64,000 nt of DNA from the NCBI GenBank assembly GCA_023953835.1, contig JAMLJB010000001.1:992001-1056000 (forward strand), in the 5' to 3' direction. The stretch comes from Rhizobiaceae bacterium. Lineage in GTDB: Bacteria; Pseudomonadota; Alphaproteobacteria; Rhizobiales; Rhizobiaceae. The notes under the pieces are model-generated. The model was not told the origin of the DNA. It worked only from the letters and a program-made list of their open reading frames with translations, and made no database searches. Positions 28,655 to 39,271 of this stretch are shown here, in pieces. Within the stretch, counting starts at the first letter, position 1; every line of letters starts with the position of its first letter. The translations under genes and the position numbers were made by a program.

Positions 28655-29649
28655 CGCAGCAGGAATCCCTTGCCGAGCTCGTCACCCTCCTCCAGCGTGT
28701 ATTCGGCCCGTCCCGTATAATACGCTCGCCCACCCACCCGCGCAACGATCGCGTCATGATGGCCGAGCCGCGACCGTCGCATCACCTCGCCGGAAAAATG
28801 CGCGCCCGTGATGCTCTCGAACAGCCGGGTTTCGCCTTCCGCGATTTCGCCCTTGGCATGCATCGCGGCAAGGCGCGCGGTGACGCCGGAGCCGGTCGGC
28901 GAGCGGTCGACCTCGGCATCGGCGAACACGCAGACATTGCGCGTCGCCACGCCGTCGCTTCCGTCACCGCCATCGGTGAGGATCGTCCCGTACAGGAAGC
29001 CGAGGTCTGCATGTTCGGGATGGACGATGGCATGGGTGCGTTTCACGGCTTCGGTGAGCGCCGTTGCGGCGTCCACGAATTCGCGGACGCGGCTTGCGCC
29101 GAAGGCCAGCCCCCATTGCGCGCAATCGGCCAGCGCGTAGAACGCGCCGCCATATGCGATGTCGAATTCGACCGGGCCGATGCCCGGCAGTTCGATGCGA
29201 CAATCGCGCGCCAGCAGAAAGGCCGGAACGCTCTCGAACGTCACCATGCCGGCCTTGCCGTTTTCCACCATAACGGACGCGGCCACCAGTCCGCATGGAC
29301 ATTCGATGTTGACCGTGGTCAGCGGCTCGACCGGCGACACGATCCCCTGGTCCACCGCATATCTGGCAAGCGCGATGACGGCGTGACCGCACATCGTCGA
29401 ATAGCCTTCATTGTGCATGAAGAGCACGGCGAGATGCGCGTCAGGCAGCGACGGCTTGACCAGAATCACGCCGTACATGTCGAAATGCCCGCGCGGTTCA
29501 AAGATGAGCAGCTTGCGGAACCCGTCCAGCCGGTCGCGCGCATGGGCCCGCTTTTCGAGAATCGTCGCGCCCGGAATCTGCGGGTATCCGCCCGTGACAA
29601 TGCGGACCGGCTCGCCGCCCGTGTGCATGTCCACCACGGAAAGCGTCAT
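28651..29649 (-). CDS. trans-3-hydroxy-L-proline dehydratase (proline racemase superfamily)
   Basis: Proline racemase/hydroxyproline epimerase fold, 332 residues. The first catalytic Cys is present (Cys87 in STMCGHAV), but the position of the second catalytic Cys is Thr252 (DRSPTGSGVTARLAAMH). The Cys-to-Thr change is the known hallmark of trans-3-hydroxy-L-proline dehydratase, which yields delta1-pyrroline-2-carboxylate, rather than of racemases or 4-hydroxyproline epimerases. It lies between dut and a TolA-like gene on the minus strand. A paired aconitase X (12462-14119) could handle the cis isomer, so the cell may use both 3-hydroxyprolines; this is inference. Confidence 0.86.
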   Translation of the reverse strand: MTLSVVDMHTGGEPVRIVTGGYPQIPGATILEKRAHARDRLDGFRKLLIFEPRGHFDMYGVILVKPSLPDAHLAVLFMHNEGYSTMCGHAVIALARYAVDQGIVSPVEPLTTVNIECPCGLVAASVMVENGKAGMVTFESVPAFLLARDCRIELPGIGPVEFDIAYGGAFYALADCAQWGLAFGASRVREFVDAATALTEAVKRTHAIVHPEHADLGFLYGTILTDGGDGSDGVATRNVCVFADAEVDRSPTGSGVTARLAAMHAKGEIAEGETRLFESITGAHFSGEVMRRSRLGHHDAIVARVGGRAYYTGRAEYTLEEGDELGKGFLLR

Positions 29650-29678
29650 GTGGTTTGGCCTGACATGTTTTCTCCTGC

Positions 29679-30182
29679 TCAGGCCGTTCCGGTGGAACCG
29701 AACCCTCCGGCGGCGCGCCCGGTCGCCATGCCGAGGTCGCGCTCGGAAACAATGGCGCGCGCCACCGCGGCGAACACGATCTGCGCGATGCGCATGCCGC
29801 GCGTCACCGCGAAATCTTCGTCGCCGAGATTGACGAGCAGCACCTTCACCTCGCCGCGATAGTCGCTGTCTATGGTGCCGGGCGTGTTGAGGCAGGTGAT
29901 GCCGTGCTTGAGCGCGAGGCCCGAGCGCGGCCGGATTTGCCCTTCGAAGCCATCCGGTATTTCCATGACGAGGCCGGTCGGAACCAGCGCGCGTTTGCCC
30001 GGCAGGATGAGCAGCGGCCTGTCCTCGGGAACCGCGGCGCGCAGGTCCATACCCGCCGCTCCGGCGGTTTCATAGGCGGGCAAGGCAAGGCCGTCGGCGT
30101 GCGGCAGGCGCACGATGCCGACATGGGGGCCGACATGGGGGCCGGTTTCAGGACGACCGTCTCGCACGAGTTCCATGGGCAC
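29679..30182 (-). CDS. dut: dUTP diphosphatase
   Basis: Trimeric dUTPase that hydrolyses dUTP to dUMP and pyrophosphate, preventing uracil incorporation and feeding thymidylate synthesis. All five motifs are readable: [43 protein letters not shown] and the C-terminal AAGGFGSTG arm. The chain is 167 residues from ATG 30182, or 165 from ATG 30176 (MELVRDG). First gene of the minus-strand group that continues with trans-3-hydroxyproline dehydratase 29 nt downstream. Confidence 0.95.
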   Translation of the reverse strand: MPMELVRDGRPETGPHVGPHVGIVRLPHADGLALPAYETAGAAGMDLRAAVPEDRPLLILPGKRALVPTGLVMEIPDGFEGQIRPRSGLALKHGITCLNTPGTIDSDYRGEVKVLLVNLGDEDFAVTRGMRIAQIVFAAVARAIVSERDLGMATGRAAGGFGSTGTA

Positions 30183-30319
30183 ATGCTATTGGCGTCCGGC
30201 CAAGCCGGGTCAATCGCAAAAGATACCGGCAAGAGGGATATCCACGGCAACCTCAGTTTAACCTTGCCAATGCCATAATTTTCGTTCCAGAAGGCGACGG
30301 GGCAATTGGGAATAGTACG

Positions 30320-31114
30320 ATGTGCAGGTGGGCGGCCTATGTGGGCGAACCGGTTTTCCTCGAACAGATCGTAACCGCGCCCTGCCACTCGCTCATCGCG
30401 CAAAGCCACCACGCGCTGGAAGCCAAGACGCCGACCAACGGCGACGGGTTCGGCGTGGCGTGGTATGGCGAGCACCCCGAGCCGGGTCTTTATCGCGACA
30501 TCCTGCCCGCATGGTCCGATCCCAACCTGAAGAGCCTTTGCCGCCAGATCAGTTCGCCGCTTTTCCTGGCCCATGTGCGCGCCTCGACCGGCGGCGCCAC
30601 GAGCCGCATGAACTGCCACCCCTTCGTGCTCGACCGATGGAGCTTCATGCACAACGGCCAGATCGGCGGTTTCGACAGGCTGCGGCGCAGGCTGGAAGCC
30701 GAGATTTCCGACGAGCTTTACGACCGGCTCGAAGGCACGACCGATTCCGAACTGCTGTTCCTGCTGATGGTGCAGAACGGCCTCGACCGCGATCCGGCGG
30801 GTGCGGCGCGGCGCGCCGTGGCGCTGGTGATCGATGCCGCGCGGCGGGCGGGCATCGCGCCGCATGTGCGGCTGACCTCCGCCTTTTCGAACGGCGAGGC
30901 GCTCTACGCCATACGCTACGCGACCGACGCATTCGCGCCGACGCTCTATTTCGCCAACACCGCCGAAAGCGGGCGATGCCTCGTTTCGGAACCCTTCGAC
31001 CAGGACGCATGCCGGTGGCAGGCGGTCGCGCCCAACAGTTTCGTGACCGCGACGCGGCTGGACATCGCAATCGAACCCTTCATGTCCGATGTGGCCGCCC
31101 CGGCGGCTGCGTGA
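30320..31114 (+). CDS. class II glutamine amidotransferase-like protein
   Basis: Ntn-hydrolase of the YafJ/GAT-II type with the catalytic Cys2 directly after the initiator Met (MCRWAAYVGEP) and the TPTNGDGFGVAWYG, HVRASTGGATSRMNCHPF and FMHNGQIGGF segments of the glutaminase site. Length 264 residues, without a synthetase domain. Other members of this group hydrolyse gamma-glutamyl bonds (for example DUG3-like roles in glutathione degradation). gshB lies far away (60142). It faces away from dut and precedes prfC by 64 nt. The substrate is unproven. Confidence 0.87.
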   Translation: MCRWAAYVGEPVFLEQIVTAPCHSLIAQSHHALEAKTPTNGDGFGVAWYGEHPEPGLYRDILPAWSDPNLKSLCRQISSPLFLAHVRASTGGATSRMNCHPFVLDRWSFMHNGQIGGFDRLRRRLEAEISDELYDRLEGTTDSELLFLLMVQNGLDRDPAGAARRAVALVIDAARRAGIAPHVRLTSAFSNGEALYAIRYATDAFAPTLYFANTAESGRCLVSEPFDQDACRWQAVAPNSFVTATRLDIAIEPFMSDVAAPAAA

Positions 31115-31178
31115 ACGCGATTGCTCGACATGAGCCGGCCTGATGGCTATATGCCGTTCACCCGAACGGAATCCTGAT

Positions 31179-32771
31179 ATGGCAGAGACAATCGAGAAGG
31201 CGGTCGCCCGCCGCCGTACATTCGCGATCATCGCGCACCCGGACGCCGGCAAGACCACGCTGACAGAAAAGCTGCTGCTGTTCGGCGGCGCGATCCAGCT
31301 TGCGGGTGAGGTCAAGGCCAAGAAGGACCGCATGAACACGCGGTCCGACTGGATGAAGATCGAGCGCGAGCGCGGCATTTCGGTCGTCACGTCGGTGATG
31401 ACCTTCGAGTATGGCGACAATGTCTTCAACCTGCTCGACACGCCCGGCCACGAGGATTTCGCGGACGACACTTACCGCACGCTCTCGGCGGTCGACAGCG
31501 CGGTCATGGTGATCGACGCCGCGAAGGGCATCGAGCCGCGCACGCTGAAGCTCTTCGAGGTGTGCCGCCTGCGCGACATTCCCATCGTCACCTTCGTCAA
31601 CAAGATGGACCGCGAAAGCCGCGACCCGTACGAGATACTGGACGAGATCGAGCAGAAGCTCGCGCTCGACACCGCGCCGATCACCTGGCCGATCGGCAGC
31701 GGCAAGACATTTGCCGGCACCTACCACCTTGCCGCGAATGCCGTGCGGCGCGGGGACGAGGAGGTCGAGCGGCAGAAGGTCAACGGACCGGATTCCAATC
31801 GCGTCGCGGGGCTGCTTCCCGAAAACGATCGCGAGGCCTTCATCGAGGAACTGGAGCTTGCGCGCGAGGCGTGCCGCCCGTTCGACCGGACGGCCTTCCT
31901 CGAAGGACATCTGACGCCGGTTTTCTTCGGCTCGGCGCTGCGCAATTTCGGCGTGCGCGACCTGATCGAGGCGCTGGGCGAATGGGCGCCGCCGCCGCGC
32001 GACCAGGAGGCGGACACGCGCACCGTGCACGCGACGGAAGGCAAGATGACCTCCTTCGTGTTCAAGATCCAGGCGAACATGGACCCGAACCATCGCGACC
32101 GTATCGCATTCGTGCGCGTCTGCTCCGGCACGCTGGAACGCGGCATGAAGGCCAAGCTGGTGCGCACCGGCAAGCAGTTGAGCCTGACCGCGCCGCAGTT
32201 TTTCTTCGCGCGCAGCCGCGTGACCGCCGACGAAGCCTTTCCGGGCGACGTGGTGGGCATTCCCAACCACGGCACCCTGCGCATCGGCGATACGCTGACC
32301 GAAGGCGAGGACGTGCTGTTCCGGGGCGTGCCGAACTTCGCGCCGGAAATCCTGCGCCGCGTGCGGCTGGGCGACGCCATGAAGGCGAAGAAGCTCAAGG
32401 AAGCGTTGCAACAGATGGCCGAGGAAGGCGTCGTGCAGCTTTTCCAGCCGGAGGACGGCTCGCCGGCCATCGTCGGCGTGGTGGGCGCGCTGCAGCTCGA
32501 CGTGCTGAAGGAGCGCCTCGCCGCCGAATACGGCCTGCCGGTCGATTTCGAGATGTCGCGCTTTTCGGTCTGCCGCTGGATCGACGCGGGCGACCGCGCC
32601 GAGGTGCAGCGCTTCATCGACGCGCATCGCGGCGACATTGCGCGCGACCTCGACGGCGACCCGGTGTTCCTCGCCCAGCATGCGTTTTCGCTGAACTACG
32701 AGGCCGAACGCTGGAAGGCGATCCGCTTCACCGACGTGAAGGACTATCAGGTCCGCGCCGAAGCCGCATAA
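31179..32771 (+). CDS. prfC: peptide chain release factor 3
   Basis: GTPase that recycles release factors RF1/RF2 from the ribosome. The G motifs are AHPDAGKTTLTEKLL, DTPGHEDFADDTY and NKMDRE, and the RF3-specific C-terminal domain ends with NYEAERWKAIRFTDVKDYQ. At 530 residues the length fits. ATG 31179 gives the family start MAETIEKAVARRRTFAIIAH; an upstream in-frame ATG at 31143 adds residues without similarity. Homology separates it from EF-G through the overall length and domain order. Confidence 0.95.
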   Translation: MAETIEKAVARRRTFAIIAHPDAGKTTLTEKLLLFGGAIQLAGEVKAKKDRMNTRSDWMKIERERGISVVTSVMTFEYGDNVFNLLDTPGHEDFADDTYRTLSAVDSAVMVIDAAKGIEPRTLKLFEVCRLRDIPIVTFVNKMDRESRDPYEILDEIEQKLALDTAPITWPIGSGKTFAGTYHLAANAVRRGDEEVERQKVNGPDSNRVAGLLPENDREAFIEELELAREACRPFDRTAFLEGHLTPVFFGSALRNFGVRDLIEALGEWAPPPRDQEADTRTVHATEGKMTSFVFKIQANMDPNHRDRIAFVRVCSGTLERGMKAKLVRTGKQLSLTAPQFFFARSRVTADEAFPGDVVGIPNHGTLRIGDTLTEGEDVLFRGVPNFAPEILRRVRLGDAMKAKKLKEALQQMAEEGVVQLFQPEDGSPAIVGVVGALQLDVLKERLAAEYGLPVDFEMSRFSVCRWIDAGDRAEVQRFIDAHRGDIARDLDGDPVFLAQHAFSLNYEAERWKAIRFTDVKDYQVRAEAA

Positions 32772-32838
32772 GCACTAACCCTTCCAGCCCCGGACGAAAC
32801 CGTTTATAGACCGCGCCGGTTGAAATGAACGAGTACGA

Positions 32839-35622
32839 ATGGCAACCCTTGATTCGCTTATCGATCCGGACGCGCTTCGCTCCGGACTGACGGCCCTCAC
32901 CGCAAGGTCGGACGGCGACGGTTCCAGTTCCGCGACGCGCGCACAGGTGCTGACGATCCTGAAGGAGGAACTGCGCGCCGGCAGAGCCGAGGCCGAGGCC
33001 GGGCTGACGCGCACCGGCGACGGCACGCGCTGCGCCGAGCGGCTTTGCCAGCTCATGGATGAGCTTATTCGCGTCATCTACGATTTCGCCGTGCAGCATG
33101 TCTACCGCTCCAAGAACCCCTCGACCGCGGAGCGCATGGCGATTGTCGCTGTCGGCGGTTACGGTCGCGGGCTGCTGGCGCCGGGTTCGGACATCGACCT
33201 GCTTTTCGTGCTGCCCTACAAGCAGACGCCGTGGGGCGAGCAGGTCGTCGAATACATGCTCTACATGCTGTGGGACATGGGCCTGAAGGTTGGCCACGCC
33301 ACGCGCAACGTGGACGAGTGCCTGCGCCAGTCCGAGGCGGATATGACGATCCGAACGTCCATACTGGAAGCGCGCTACATCTGGGGCGAGAGGTCCCTGT
33401 TCGATGAGCTTGTGCAGCGTTTCGACGACGAGATCGTGCGCAACACCGGCCCTGAATTCGTGCAGTCGAAACTGGCCGAGCGCGACGCGCGCCACTCCAA
33501 GGGCGGCGAAAGCCGCTACCTTGTCGAGCCGAATGTGAAGGACGGCAAGGGTGGCCTGCGCGACCTGCACACGCTGTTCTGGATCGGCAAATATTTCTAC
33601 CGCGTGCGCGACCCGGAGGAACTGGTCGAAAAGGGCGTGTTCACCCGGCAGGAATATCTGCAGTTCAAGAAGGCGGAAGCCTTTCTCTGGGCGGTGCGCT
33701 GCCACATGCATTTCTTTGCCGGCAAAGCCGAGGAGCGGCTGCATTTCGACATGCAGCGCGAGATCGCCGCGCGGCTCGGCTATACCGACCATCCCGGGCT
33801 TTCGGCCGTCGAGCGGTTCATGAAGCACTATTTCCTCGTCGCCAAGGATGTCGGCGACCTGACGCGCATCTTCTGCGCGGCGCTGGAAGAAGAGCAGGCC
33901 AAGCACGTGCCCGGCTTCAACCGCATCTTCGCGACCTTCTCGCGCCGCAAGCGCAAGATCGCCGGCACCTCCGATTTCATCGTGGACAATCACCGCATCA
34001 ATGTCGCGGATGACGATGTGTTCAGGCGCGATCCCGTCAACCTCCTTCGCCTGTTCTGGTTCGCCGACCGGCACGGTTTCGAATTCCACCCCGACGCGCT
34101 CAAGCTCTTGACGCGCTCGCTCAGCCTCGTGGACAAGAACCTGAGGCGCGACAAAGAAGCCAACCGGCTGTTCCTCGACATCCTCACCTCCGACCGCAAC
34201 CCGGAGTTGAACCTGCGGCGCATGAACGAGGCTGGCCTGCTCGGCAAGCTCATTCCCGAATTCGGCCGAATCGTCGCGATGATGCAGTTTTCGATGTATC
34301 ACCACTACACGGTGGACGAGCATCTGATCCGCTGCATCGGCGTGCTGTCGCAGATCGAGCACGGGCAGGGCGAGAAAATCCATCCGCTGACGCACACGCT
34401 GATGCCGGGGCTGCGCCGCTATCGCGAGGCGCTCTATGTCGCCGTGCTGCTGCACGATGTCGCCAAGGGCCGCCCGGAGGATCATTCCGAGGTGGGCGCG
34501 CGCATCGCCCGGCGCATCTGCCCGCATATGGGCATGTCGCCTGCCGACACCGAACTTGTTGCGTGGCTGGTGCAGAACCATCTCGTCATGTCGATGACCG
34601 CGCAGACGCGCGACCTGAACGACCGCAAGACCATCGACGATTTCGCCTCGATCGTGCAGTCGGTGGACAGGCTCAAGCTTCTGCTGGTGCTGACCGTCTG
34701 TGACATTCGCGGGGTCGGCCCCGGCGTCTGGAACGGCTGGAAGGGCCAGCTCCTGCGCACGCTCTACTACGAGACCGAGTTGCTTTTGACCGGCGGCTTC
34801 TCAGAAGTGTCGCGCGCCGAACGCACGCAGGCGGCCCGGCGGCGGCTGGAGGAAGCGCTGTCCGACTGGCCGGAGGGACTTGGCGCCAAATACGCCTCGC
34901 TGCACTACGACAACTATTTGCTGACCGTAGACCTTGCCGACCAGGTACGCCACGCAGAATTCATTCGCGACGCCGACGCGCGCGGGCGCAAGATGGCGAC
35001 CATGGTGAAGGTCCATCGCTTCGAGGCTGTGACGGAAATCACCGTGCTGGCGCAGGACCATCCGCGCCTGCTGTCGGTGACGACCGGGGCCTGCGCTGCG
35101 GCGGGCGGCAACATCGTCGATGCGCAGATCTTCACCACCTCGGACGGGCGCGCGCTCGATACGATTCTCATCAGCCGCGAGTTCGACCACGACGAGGACG
35201 AGTTGAGGCGCGGCCAACGGGTCGGACAACTGATCGAGGATGTGCTGAGCGGCAAGAGCTGGCTGCCCGACATCATCGAAAAGCGCAAGGCAAAGCGCAC
35301 CAGGGCATTCGTCATCGAGCCCCGCGCCGCCGTGCGAAACGCGCTTTCCAACCGCTTTTCGGTGATCGAAGTGGAGGGCCTCGACCGGCCCGGCCTGCTT
35401 TCGGAAATCACCGGCGCCTTGTCGGACCTGCTGCTCGACATCACCTCGGCGCATATCACCACATTCGGCGAGAAGGTAATCGATACCTTCTACGTGACCG
35501 ATCTTACCGGCCAGAAGATCGAAAACCCGTCGCGGCAAAAGGCCATTCAGGCCCGCCTGCTCCAGATACTGCGCGGCAACAAGGCAGCGGAAAAGAACCG
35601 CGCCGCCGCGACGGCGAAATAG
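32839..35622 (+). CDS. glnD: bifunctional uridylyltransferase/uridylyl-removing enzyme
   Basis: Nitrogen-status sensor that uridylylates or deuridylylates PII proteins (GlnB/GlnK) in response to glutamine. Domains in order: nucleotidyltransferase ([21 protein letters not shown], residues ~110-130), the GlnE-type adapter, an HD phosphohydrolase ([21 protein letters not shown]) and two C-terminal ACT domains ([17 protein letters not shown] and [19 protein letters not shown]). Length 927 residues is normal for rhizobia. Both activities appear intact. It precedes murJ and trpS, as in many rhizobia. Confidence 0.96.
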   Translation: MATLDSLIDPDALRSGLTALTARSDGDGSSSATRAQVLTILKEELRAGRAEAEAGLTRTGDGTRCAERLCQLMDELIRVIYDFAVQHVYRSKNPSTAERMAIVAVGGYGRGLLAPGSDIDLLFVLPYKQTPWGEQVVEYMLYMLWDMGLKVGHATRNVDECLRQSEADMTIRTSILEARYIWGERSLFDELVQRFDDEIVRNTGPEFVQSKLAERDARHSKGGESRYLVEPNVKDGKGGLRDLHTLFWIGKYFYRVRDPEELVEKGVFTRQEYLQFKKAEAFLWAVRCHMHFFAGKAEERLHFDMQREIAARLGYTDHPGLSAVERFMKHYFLVAKDVGDLTRIFCAALEEEQAKHVPGFNRIFATFSRRKRKIAGTSDFIVDNHRINVADDDVFRRDPVNLLRLFWFADRHGFEFHPDALKLLTRSLSLVDKNLRRDKEANRLFLDILTSDRNPELNLRRMNEAGLLGKLIPEFGRIVAMMQFSMYHHYTVDEHLIRCIGVLSQIEHGQGEKIHPLTHTLMPGLRRYREALYVAVLLHDVAKGRPEDHSEVGARIARRICPHMGMSPADTELVAWLVQNHLVMSMTAQTRDLNDRKTIDDFASIVQSVDRLKLLLVLTVCDIRGVGPGVWNGWKGQLLRTLYYETELLLTGGFSEVSRAERTQAARRRLEEALSDWPEGLGAKYASLHYDNYLLTVDLADQVRHAEFIRDADARGRKMATMVKVHRFEAVTEITVLAQDHPRLLSVTTGACAAAGGNIVDAQIFTTSDGRALDTILISREFDHDEDELRRGQRVGQLIEDVLSGKSWLPDIIEKRKAKRTRAFVIEPRAAVRNALSNRFSVIEVEGLDRPGLLSEITGALSDLLLDITSAHITTFGEKVIDTFYVTDLTGQKIENPSRQKAIQARLLQILRGNKAAEKNRAAATAK

Positions 35623-35642
35623 ATGCAGGTGACGGCGCCATA

Positions 35643-35796
35643 CCCCTCATTCGCCTGCCGGCACCTTCTCCCACAAGGGGAGAAGGCAGACTTCGCCAGT
35701 GCTTCGCTCATTTTGCATTTTCGGCGATTGAACCGGGCGCGGACGAAATCCGCCTTCTCCCCTTGCGGGAGAAGGTCGCGGCAGCGGGATGAGGGG
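35643..35796. repeat. RIME-like intergenic mosaic palindrome
   Basis: 154-nt unit between glnD and murJ: outer ends CCCCTCATTCG / GGGATGAGGGG, first hairpin CCTTCTCCCACAAGGGGAGAAGG, second hairpin CCTTCTCCCCTTGCGGGAGAAGG, matching the units at 19707-19832 and 26883-27208. Its hairpins may influence transcript ends or stability, but no direct evidence is visible. Confidence 0.85.
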
Positions 35797-35834
35797 TTTC
35801 GCCGCCCCCTTTCCGCACGGCCCGGAATCCGTCC

Positions 35835-37433
35835 ATGAGCCTTGCCAAAAAATTCGCGACGGTCGCCTCGGGCACGCTGATGAGCCGCATTCTGGGCTTC
35901 ACGCGCGAAATGTTCATGGCGGCGGCGCTCGGCACCGGACCGATCGCCGATGCGTTCAACGCCGCGTTCCAGTTTCCGAACACCTTCCGCAGGCTGTTTG
36001 CCGAGGGCGCGTTCAACTCGGCCTTCGTGCCGCTCTTCGCCAAGGAGATCGAGGCCAACGGAACGGAGGGCGCCAAGCGCTTTTCCGAGGAGGTGTTCGG
36101 CGTACTTTTCACCACGCTGCTGGCGCTGACCATCGTCATGGAACTGTCGATGCCGCTGATCGTTCGCTTTGTGGTTGCGCCGGGCTTTGTGAATTATCCG
36201 CAGAAATACGACATGGCGGTAAGCCTCGCCACGATCATGTTCCCCTACCTGATCTGCATGTCGCTGGCGGCGATGATGAGCGGCATGCTCAATTCTCTCA
36301 GGAGATATTTCGCCGCCGCCGTCGCGCCGGTCTTTCTAAACATCATCCTGATCGCCGTGCTCGCCTATGCCTGGTATTACGGGATGCCGGACACGGATAT
36401 CGGCTATGCGCTGGCCTGGGGCGTGCTCGCAGCCGGTGTCGTGCAACTGGCCATCGTGTGGGGAGCCGTACGGCATGCGGGCATTTCGATCGGCTTTCGC
36501 CGTCCGCACCTGACGCCAAACGTCAAGCGGCTGCTGCTGCTGGCGCTGCCTGCCGCCATCACGGGCGGCATCACGCAGATCAACACGCTGGTGGGAACGG
36601 CCATCGCGTCGAGTGTCAGCAGTGCCGTTTCCTCGCTCGCTTATGCCGACCGGATCTATCAGTTGCCGCTTGGCGTTGTCGGCATCGCGGTTGCCATCGT
36701 GCTGTTGCCGGAATTGTCGCGCGCACTGAAAGCAGGCAACCGGCTGGAGGCGGACAATTTGCAGAACCGCTCGGTCGAGTTCACGCTGTTCCTGACGCTT
36801 CCGGCGGCGGCGGCGCTGGTGGTGATTTCCGAGCCGATCGTGCGCGTCCTTTATGAGCGCGGCCAGTTCGCCGCCACCAACAGCACGCCGACCGTATCCG
36901 CGATCCTCGCCATATTCGGCCTGGGCCTGCCCGCCTTCGTGCTGATCAAGGCGTTCACGCCCGGCTTTTTCGCGCGCGAGGACACGCGCACCCCGATGAT
37001 TTTTGCCGCCATTTCGGTCGGCGTGAACCTGGCGCTGGCGATCACATTGCTGCCGCGCATCGGCGCGCCCGGCATCGCGGTGGCGTCGGTGGTGTCGGGA
37101 TGGCTGAATGCGGCGATGCTGTTCGTGACGCTGGTGCGACGGGGGCACTGGGGGCAGGACGGGCCGCTGTTGAAACGCATTCCGCGCCTGTTCCTGGCGT
37201 CCGTACTGATGGCCGCCGCGCTCTGGTACGGAAACGGCCTTCTTGCGCCCTACCTCCACAGCAGCGTGCGGCTCACCACGCAAGCGATAGCGCTTGCCAT
37301 TCTCTCCGGGAGCGGCGCGCTGGTCTATTTCGCCGCCGCCTTCGGGCTGGGCGGCACGGACATCGGCATGGTGCAGCGCAACATCCGTCGCAAGGCTGGC
37401 ATATCGGACGAAACGAATACGGAGCTTGATTGA
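35835..37433 (+). CDS. murJ: lipid II flippase MurJ
   Basis: Integral-membrane flippase that moves lipid II across the inner membrane for peptidoglycan synthesis. The 532-residue chain has about 14 hydrophobic segments and the MATE-like MurJ opening SGTLMSRILGFTREMFMAAALG with the conserved Arg residues, plus the FIPLFA-type segment FNSAFVPLFAKEI. ATG 35835 begins the family start MSLAKKFATVASGTLMSRI. It is in the glnD-murJ-trpS order. Confidence 0.95.
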   Translation: MSLAKKFATVASGTLMSRILGFTREMFMAAALGTGPIADAFNAAFQFPNTFRRLFAEGAFNSAFVPLFAKEIEANGTEGAKRFSEEVFGVLFTTLLALTIVMELSMPLIVRFVVAPGFVNYPQKYDMAVSLATIMFPYLICMSLAAMMSGMLNSLRRYFAAAVAPVFLNIILIAVLAYAWYYGMPDTDIGYALAWGVLAAGVVQLAIVWGAVRHAGISIGFRRPHLTPNVKRLLLLALPAAITGGITQINTLVGTAIASSVSSAVSSLAYADRIYQLPLGVVGIAVAIVLLPELSRALKAGNRLEADNLQNRSVEFTLFLTLPAAAALVVISEPIVRVLYERGQFAATNSTPTVSAILAIFGLGLPAFVLIKAFTPGFFAREDTRTPMIFAAISVGVNLALAITLLPRIGAPGIAVASVVSGWLNAAMLFVTLVRRGHWGQDGPLLKRIPRLFLASVLMAAALWYGNGLLAPYLHSSVRLTTQAIALAILSGSGALVYFAAAFGLGGTDIGMVQRNIRRKAGISDETNTELD

Positions 37434-37511
37434 GCGCGCCGCATCGGTCATAAGCCGCTCGCGATTTTCGCCGCGCGCGAAACGGCCCTCCACAAGCCAC
37501 GAGGAATTGAC

Positions 37512-38579
37512 ATGTCCGCCTTCAAACCGCTCGTCTTTTCGGGCGTCCAGCCGACCGGCAATCTGCATCTGGGAAACTATCTCGGCGCGATCCGCCGCTT
37601 TGTCGCGCTGCAGGACAGCTATGACTGCATTTATTGCGTCGTGGACCTGCATTCGCTGACCGCGCAACTCGTGCATGAGGACCTTGAGGACCAGACGCGA
37701 GCAATCACGGCGGCCTATCTCGCGTCGGGCATCGATCCGAAGAAGCACATCGTGTTCAACCAGAGCCGCGTGCTGCAACACGCCGAACTGGCTTGGATAT
37801 TCAACTGCGTGGCCCGCATTGGCTGGATGAACCGCATGACGCAGTTCAAGGACAAGGCCGGCAAGGATCGCGAGAATGCGTCGCTCGGCCTTTTGGCCTA
37901 TCCGAGCCTGATGGCTGCGGACATATTGCTCTACCGGGCGACCCATGTGCCGGTGGGCGAAGACCAGAAACAGCATCTGGAGCTGACCCGCGACATCGCG
38001 CAGAAATTCAACAACGACTTTTCGGCGCGGATTGAGGCGCGCGGGCTGGGCGTCGAGATGAAGGTCGGCGACGAGACCGTGAGCGGCTATTTTCCGATCA
38101 CCGAGCCGGTGATCGGCGGACCCGCCGCGCGCATCATGTCGCTGCGCGACGGCTCGAAGAAGATGTCGAAGTCGGATGCTTCGGACCTGTCGCGTATCAA
38201 CCTGACCGACGATGCGGACACGATCTCGAAGAAAATCAAAAAGGCCAAGACCGATCCCGACGCGCTGCCGAGCGAGGTGGAAGGGCTGGCCGGACGGCCG
38301 GAAGCCGAGAATCTCGTCGGCATCTATGCGGGGCTGGCCGACATTTCCAAGGAGCAGGTGCTGCGCGAGTTCGGCGGGAAGCAGTTCTCGATCTTCAAGC
38401 CAGCACTGGCGGAGCTTGCTGTGGTGACGATGGCGCCCATCGCCGAGGACATGCGCCGCATCAGCGCCGACCGTGCCTATGTGGACGATGTGTTGCGCGA
38501 CGGCGGCGACCGTGCGCGGGCGCTGGCCGAGACGACGATGCGGGATGTGCGCTCCATCATCGGCCTGCTTCAGGACTAG
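37512..38579 (+). CDS. trpS: tryptophanyl-tRNA synthetase
   Basis: Class I aminoacyl-tRNA synthetase that charges tRNA-Trp. The HIGH-equivalent is [18 protein letters not shown] near residue 10, and the KMSKS motif is [12 protein letters not shown] near residue 215. Length 355 residues fits TrpRS. ATG 37512 follows GAGGAAT. Located 78 nt after murJ, probably within the same transcript. Confidence 0.96.
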   Translation: MSAFKPLVFSGVQPTGNLHLGNYLGAIRRFVALQDSYDCIYCVVDLHSLTAQLVHEDLEDQTRAITAAYLASGIDPKKHIVFNQSRVLQHAELAWIFNCVARIGWMNRMTQFKDKAGKDRENASLGLLAYPSLMAADILLYRATHVPVGEDQKQHLELTRDIAQKFNNDFSARIEARGLGVEMKVGDETVSGYFPITEPVIGGPAARIMSLRDGSKKMSKSDASDLSRINLTDDADTISKKIKKAKTDPDALPSEVEGLAGRPEAENLVGIYAGLADISKEQVLREFGGKQFSIFKPALAELAVVTMAPIAEDMRRISADRAYVDDVLRDGGDRARALAETTMRDVRSIIGLLQD

Positions 38580-38647
38580 GCCTGCTTGCGGACCGGACCG
38601 CCGAATGGCAGATTGCCGGCAAAAGAGGGAAATCGGAAACCACACTC

Positions 38648-39139
38648 ATGGTATCCAAGCGACTGAGCCGCGAGGCGGGACATCGGCGCAAATTTCTTGC
38701 CATTATCGATGATACGCCCGAATGCGAGCGCGCCGTCGCCTATGCGTCGAAGCGCGCGCTCAACACGAACGGCGTCGTGGTGCTGCTCTATGTGATCGAT
38801 CCGAGCGACTTCCAGCAATGGCTGGGCGTCGAGCGCATCATGCGGGAAGAAGCAACCGCCACAGCCAATGCGGCTCTGGACACGGCCGCGCAGAAGATCA
38901 GGACGACCCTCGGCATCGAGCCCGAACTCGTGGTTCGCGAAGGCAAGGCGACCGAGGAAATCCACAAGCTGATCGAGGACGACCAGGACATCGCGATCCT
39001 CGTCCTGGCGGCAGGCAGCAACAAGGAGGGCCCAGGGCCGCTGGTCGCCTCCATCGCAGGCAAATCCGCGGCCTTCCCCATTCCCGTCACGGTCGTGCCG
39101 ATGAACCTCTCCGATGAGGAAATCGACAGCCTGACCTGA
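38648..39139 (+). CDS. universal stress protein (UspA family)
   Basis: Single UspA domain, 163 residues. After a basic start (MVSKRLSREAGHRRKFLAIID) come the typical beta/alpha pattern and the TEEIHKLIEDDQDIAILVLAAGS segment that replaces the usual G-2x-G-9x-G-S/T nucleotide-binding loop; the loop residues are GSNKEGPGPLVASIAGKSAAFPIPVTVVP. It follows trpS by 68 nt in the conserved rhizobial order. The physiological role is unknown. The window has a second USP domain fused to a kinase (6946-8370). Confidence 0.87.
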   Translation: MVSKRLSREAGHRRKFLAIIDDTPECERAVAYASKRALNTNGVVVLLYVIDPSDFQQWLGVERIMREEATATANAALDTAAQKIRTTLGIEPELVVREGKATEEIHKLIEDDQDIAILVLAAGSNKEGPGPLVASIAGKSAAFPIPVTVVPMNLSDEEIDSLT

Positions 39140-39223
39140 TCCGGCGCGATGGTCTCGCAATCGTCCGTCGAACCTTCTATATACAGGCCACATGGACTTG
39201 AACGCGACGGCGTTCCGGTTTAT

Positions 39224-39240
39224 TTTAGAACCGTTCTAAG
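39224..39240. promoter_or_regulatory. Irr operator-like (ICE) site before nfu
   Basis: TTTAGAA-CCG-TTCTAAG, an inverted repeat with perfect TTAGAA / TTCTAA arms and a 3-nt spacer, matching the iron-control element recognised by Irr in rhizobia. It lies 31 nt upstream of the nfu start, where a bound regulator would overlap promoter or initiation region. Confidence 0.7.
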
Positions 39241-39271
39241 AATTGAGCGCGAACCGCGCGGAGTTTTCGCC

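Noticed and set aside
36336..38645. Very long open frame on the minus strand (over 700 codons) across murJ and trpS
   Set aside because: It is antisense to murJ and trpS, whose motifs are intact; such long antisense frames are common in GC-rich DNA, and the translation has no recognisable motif.
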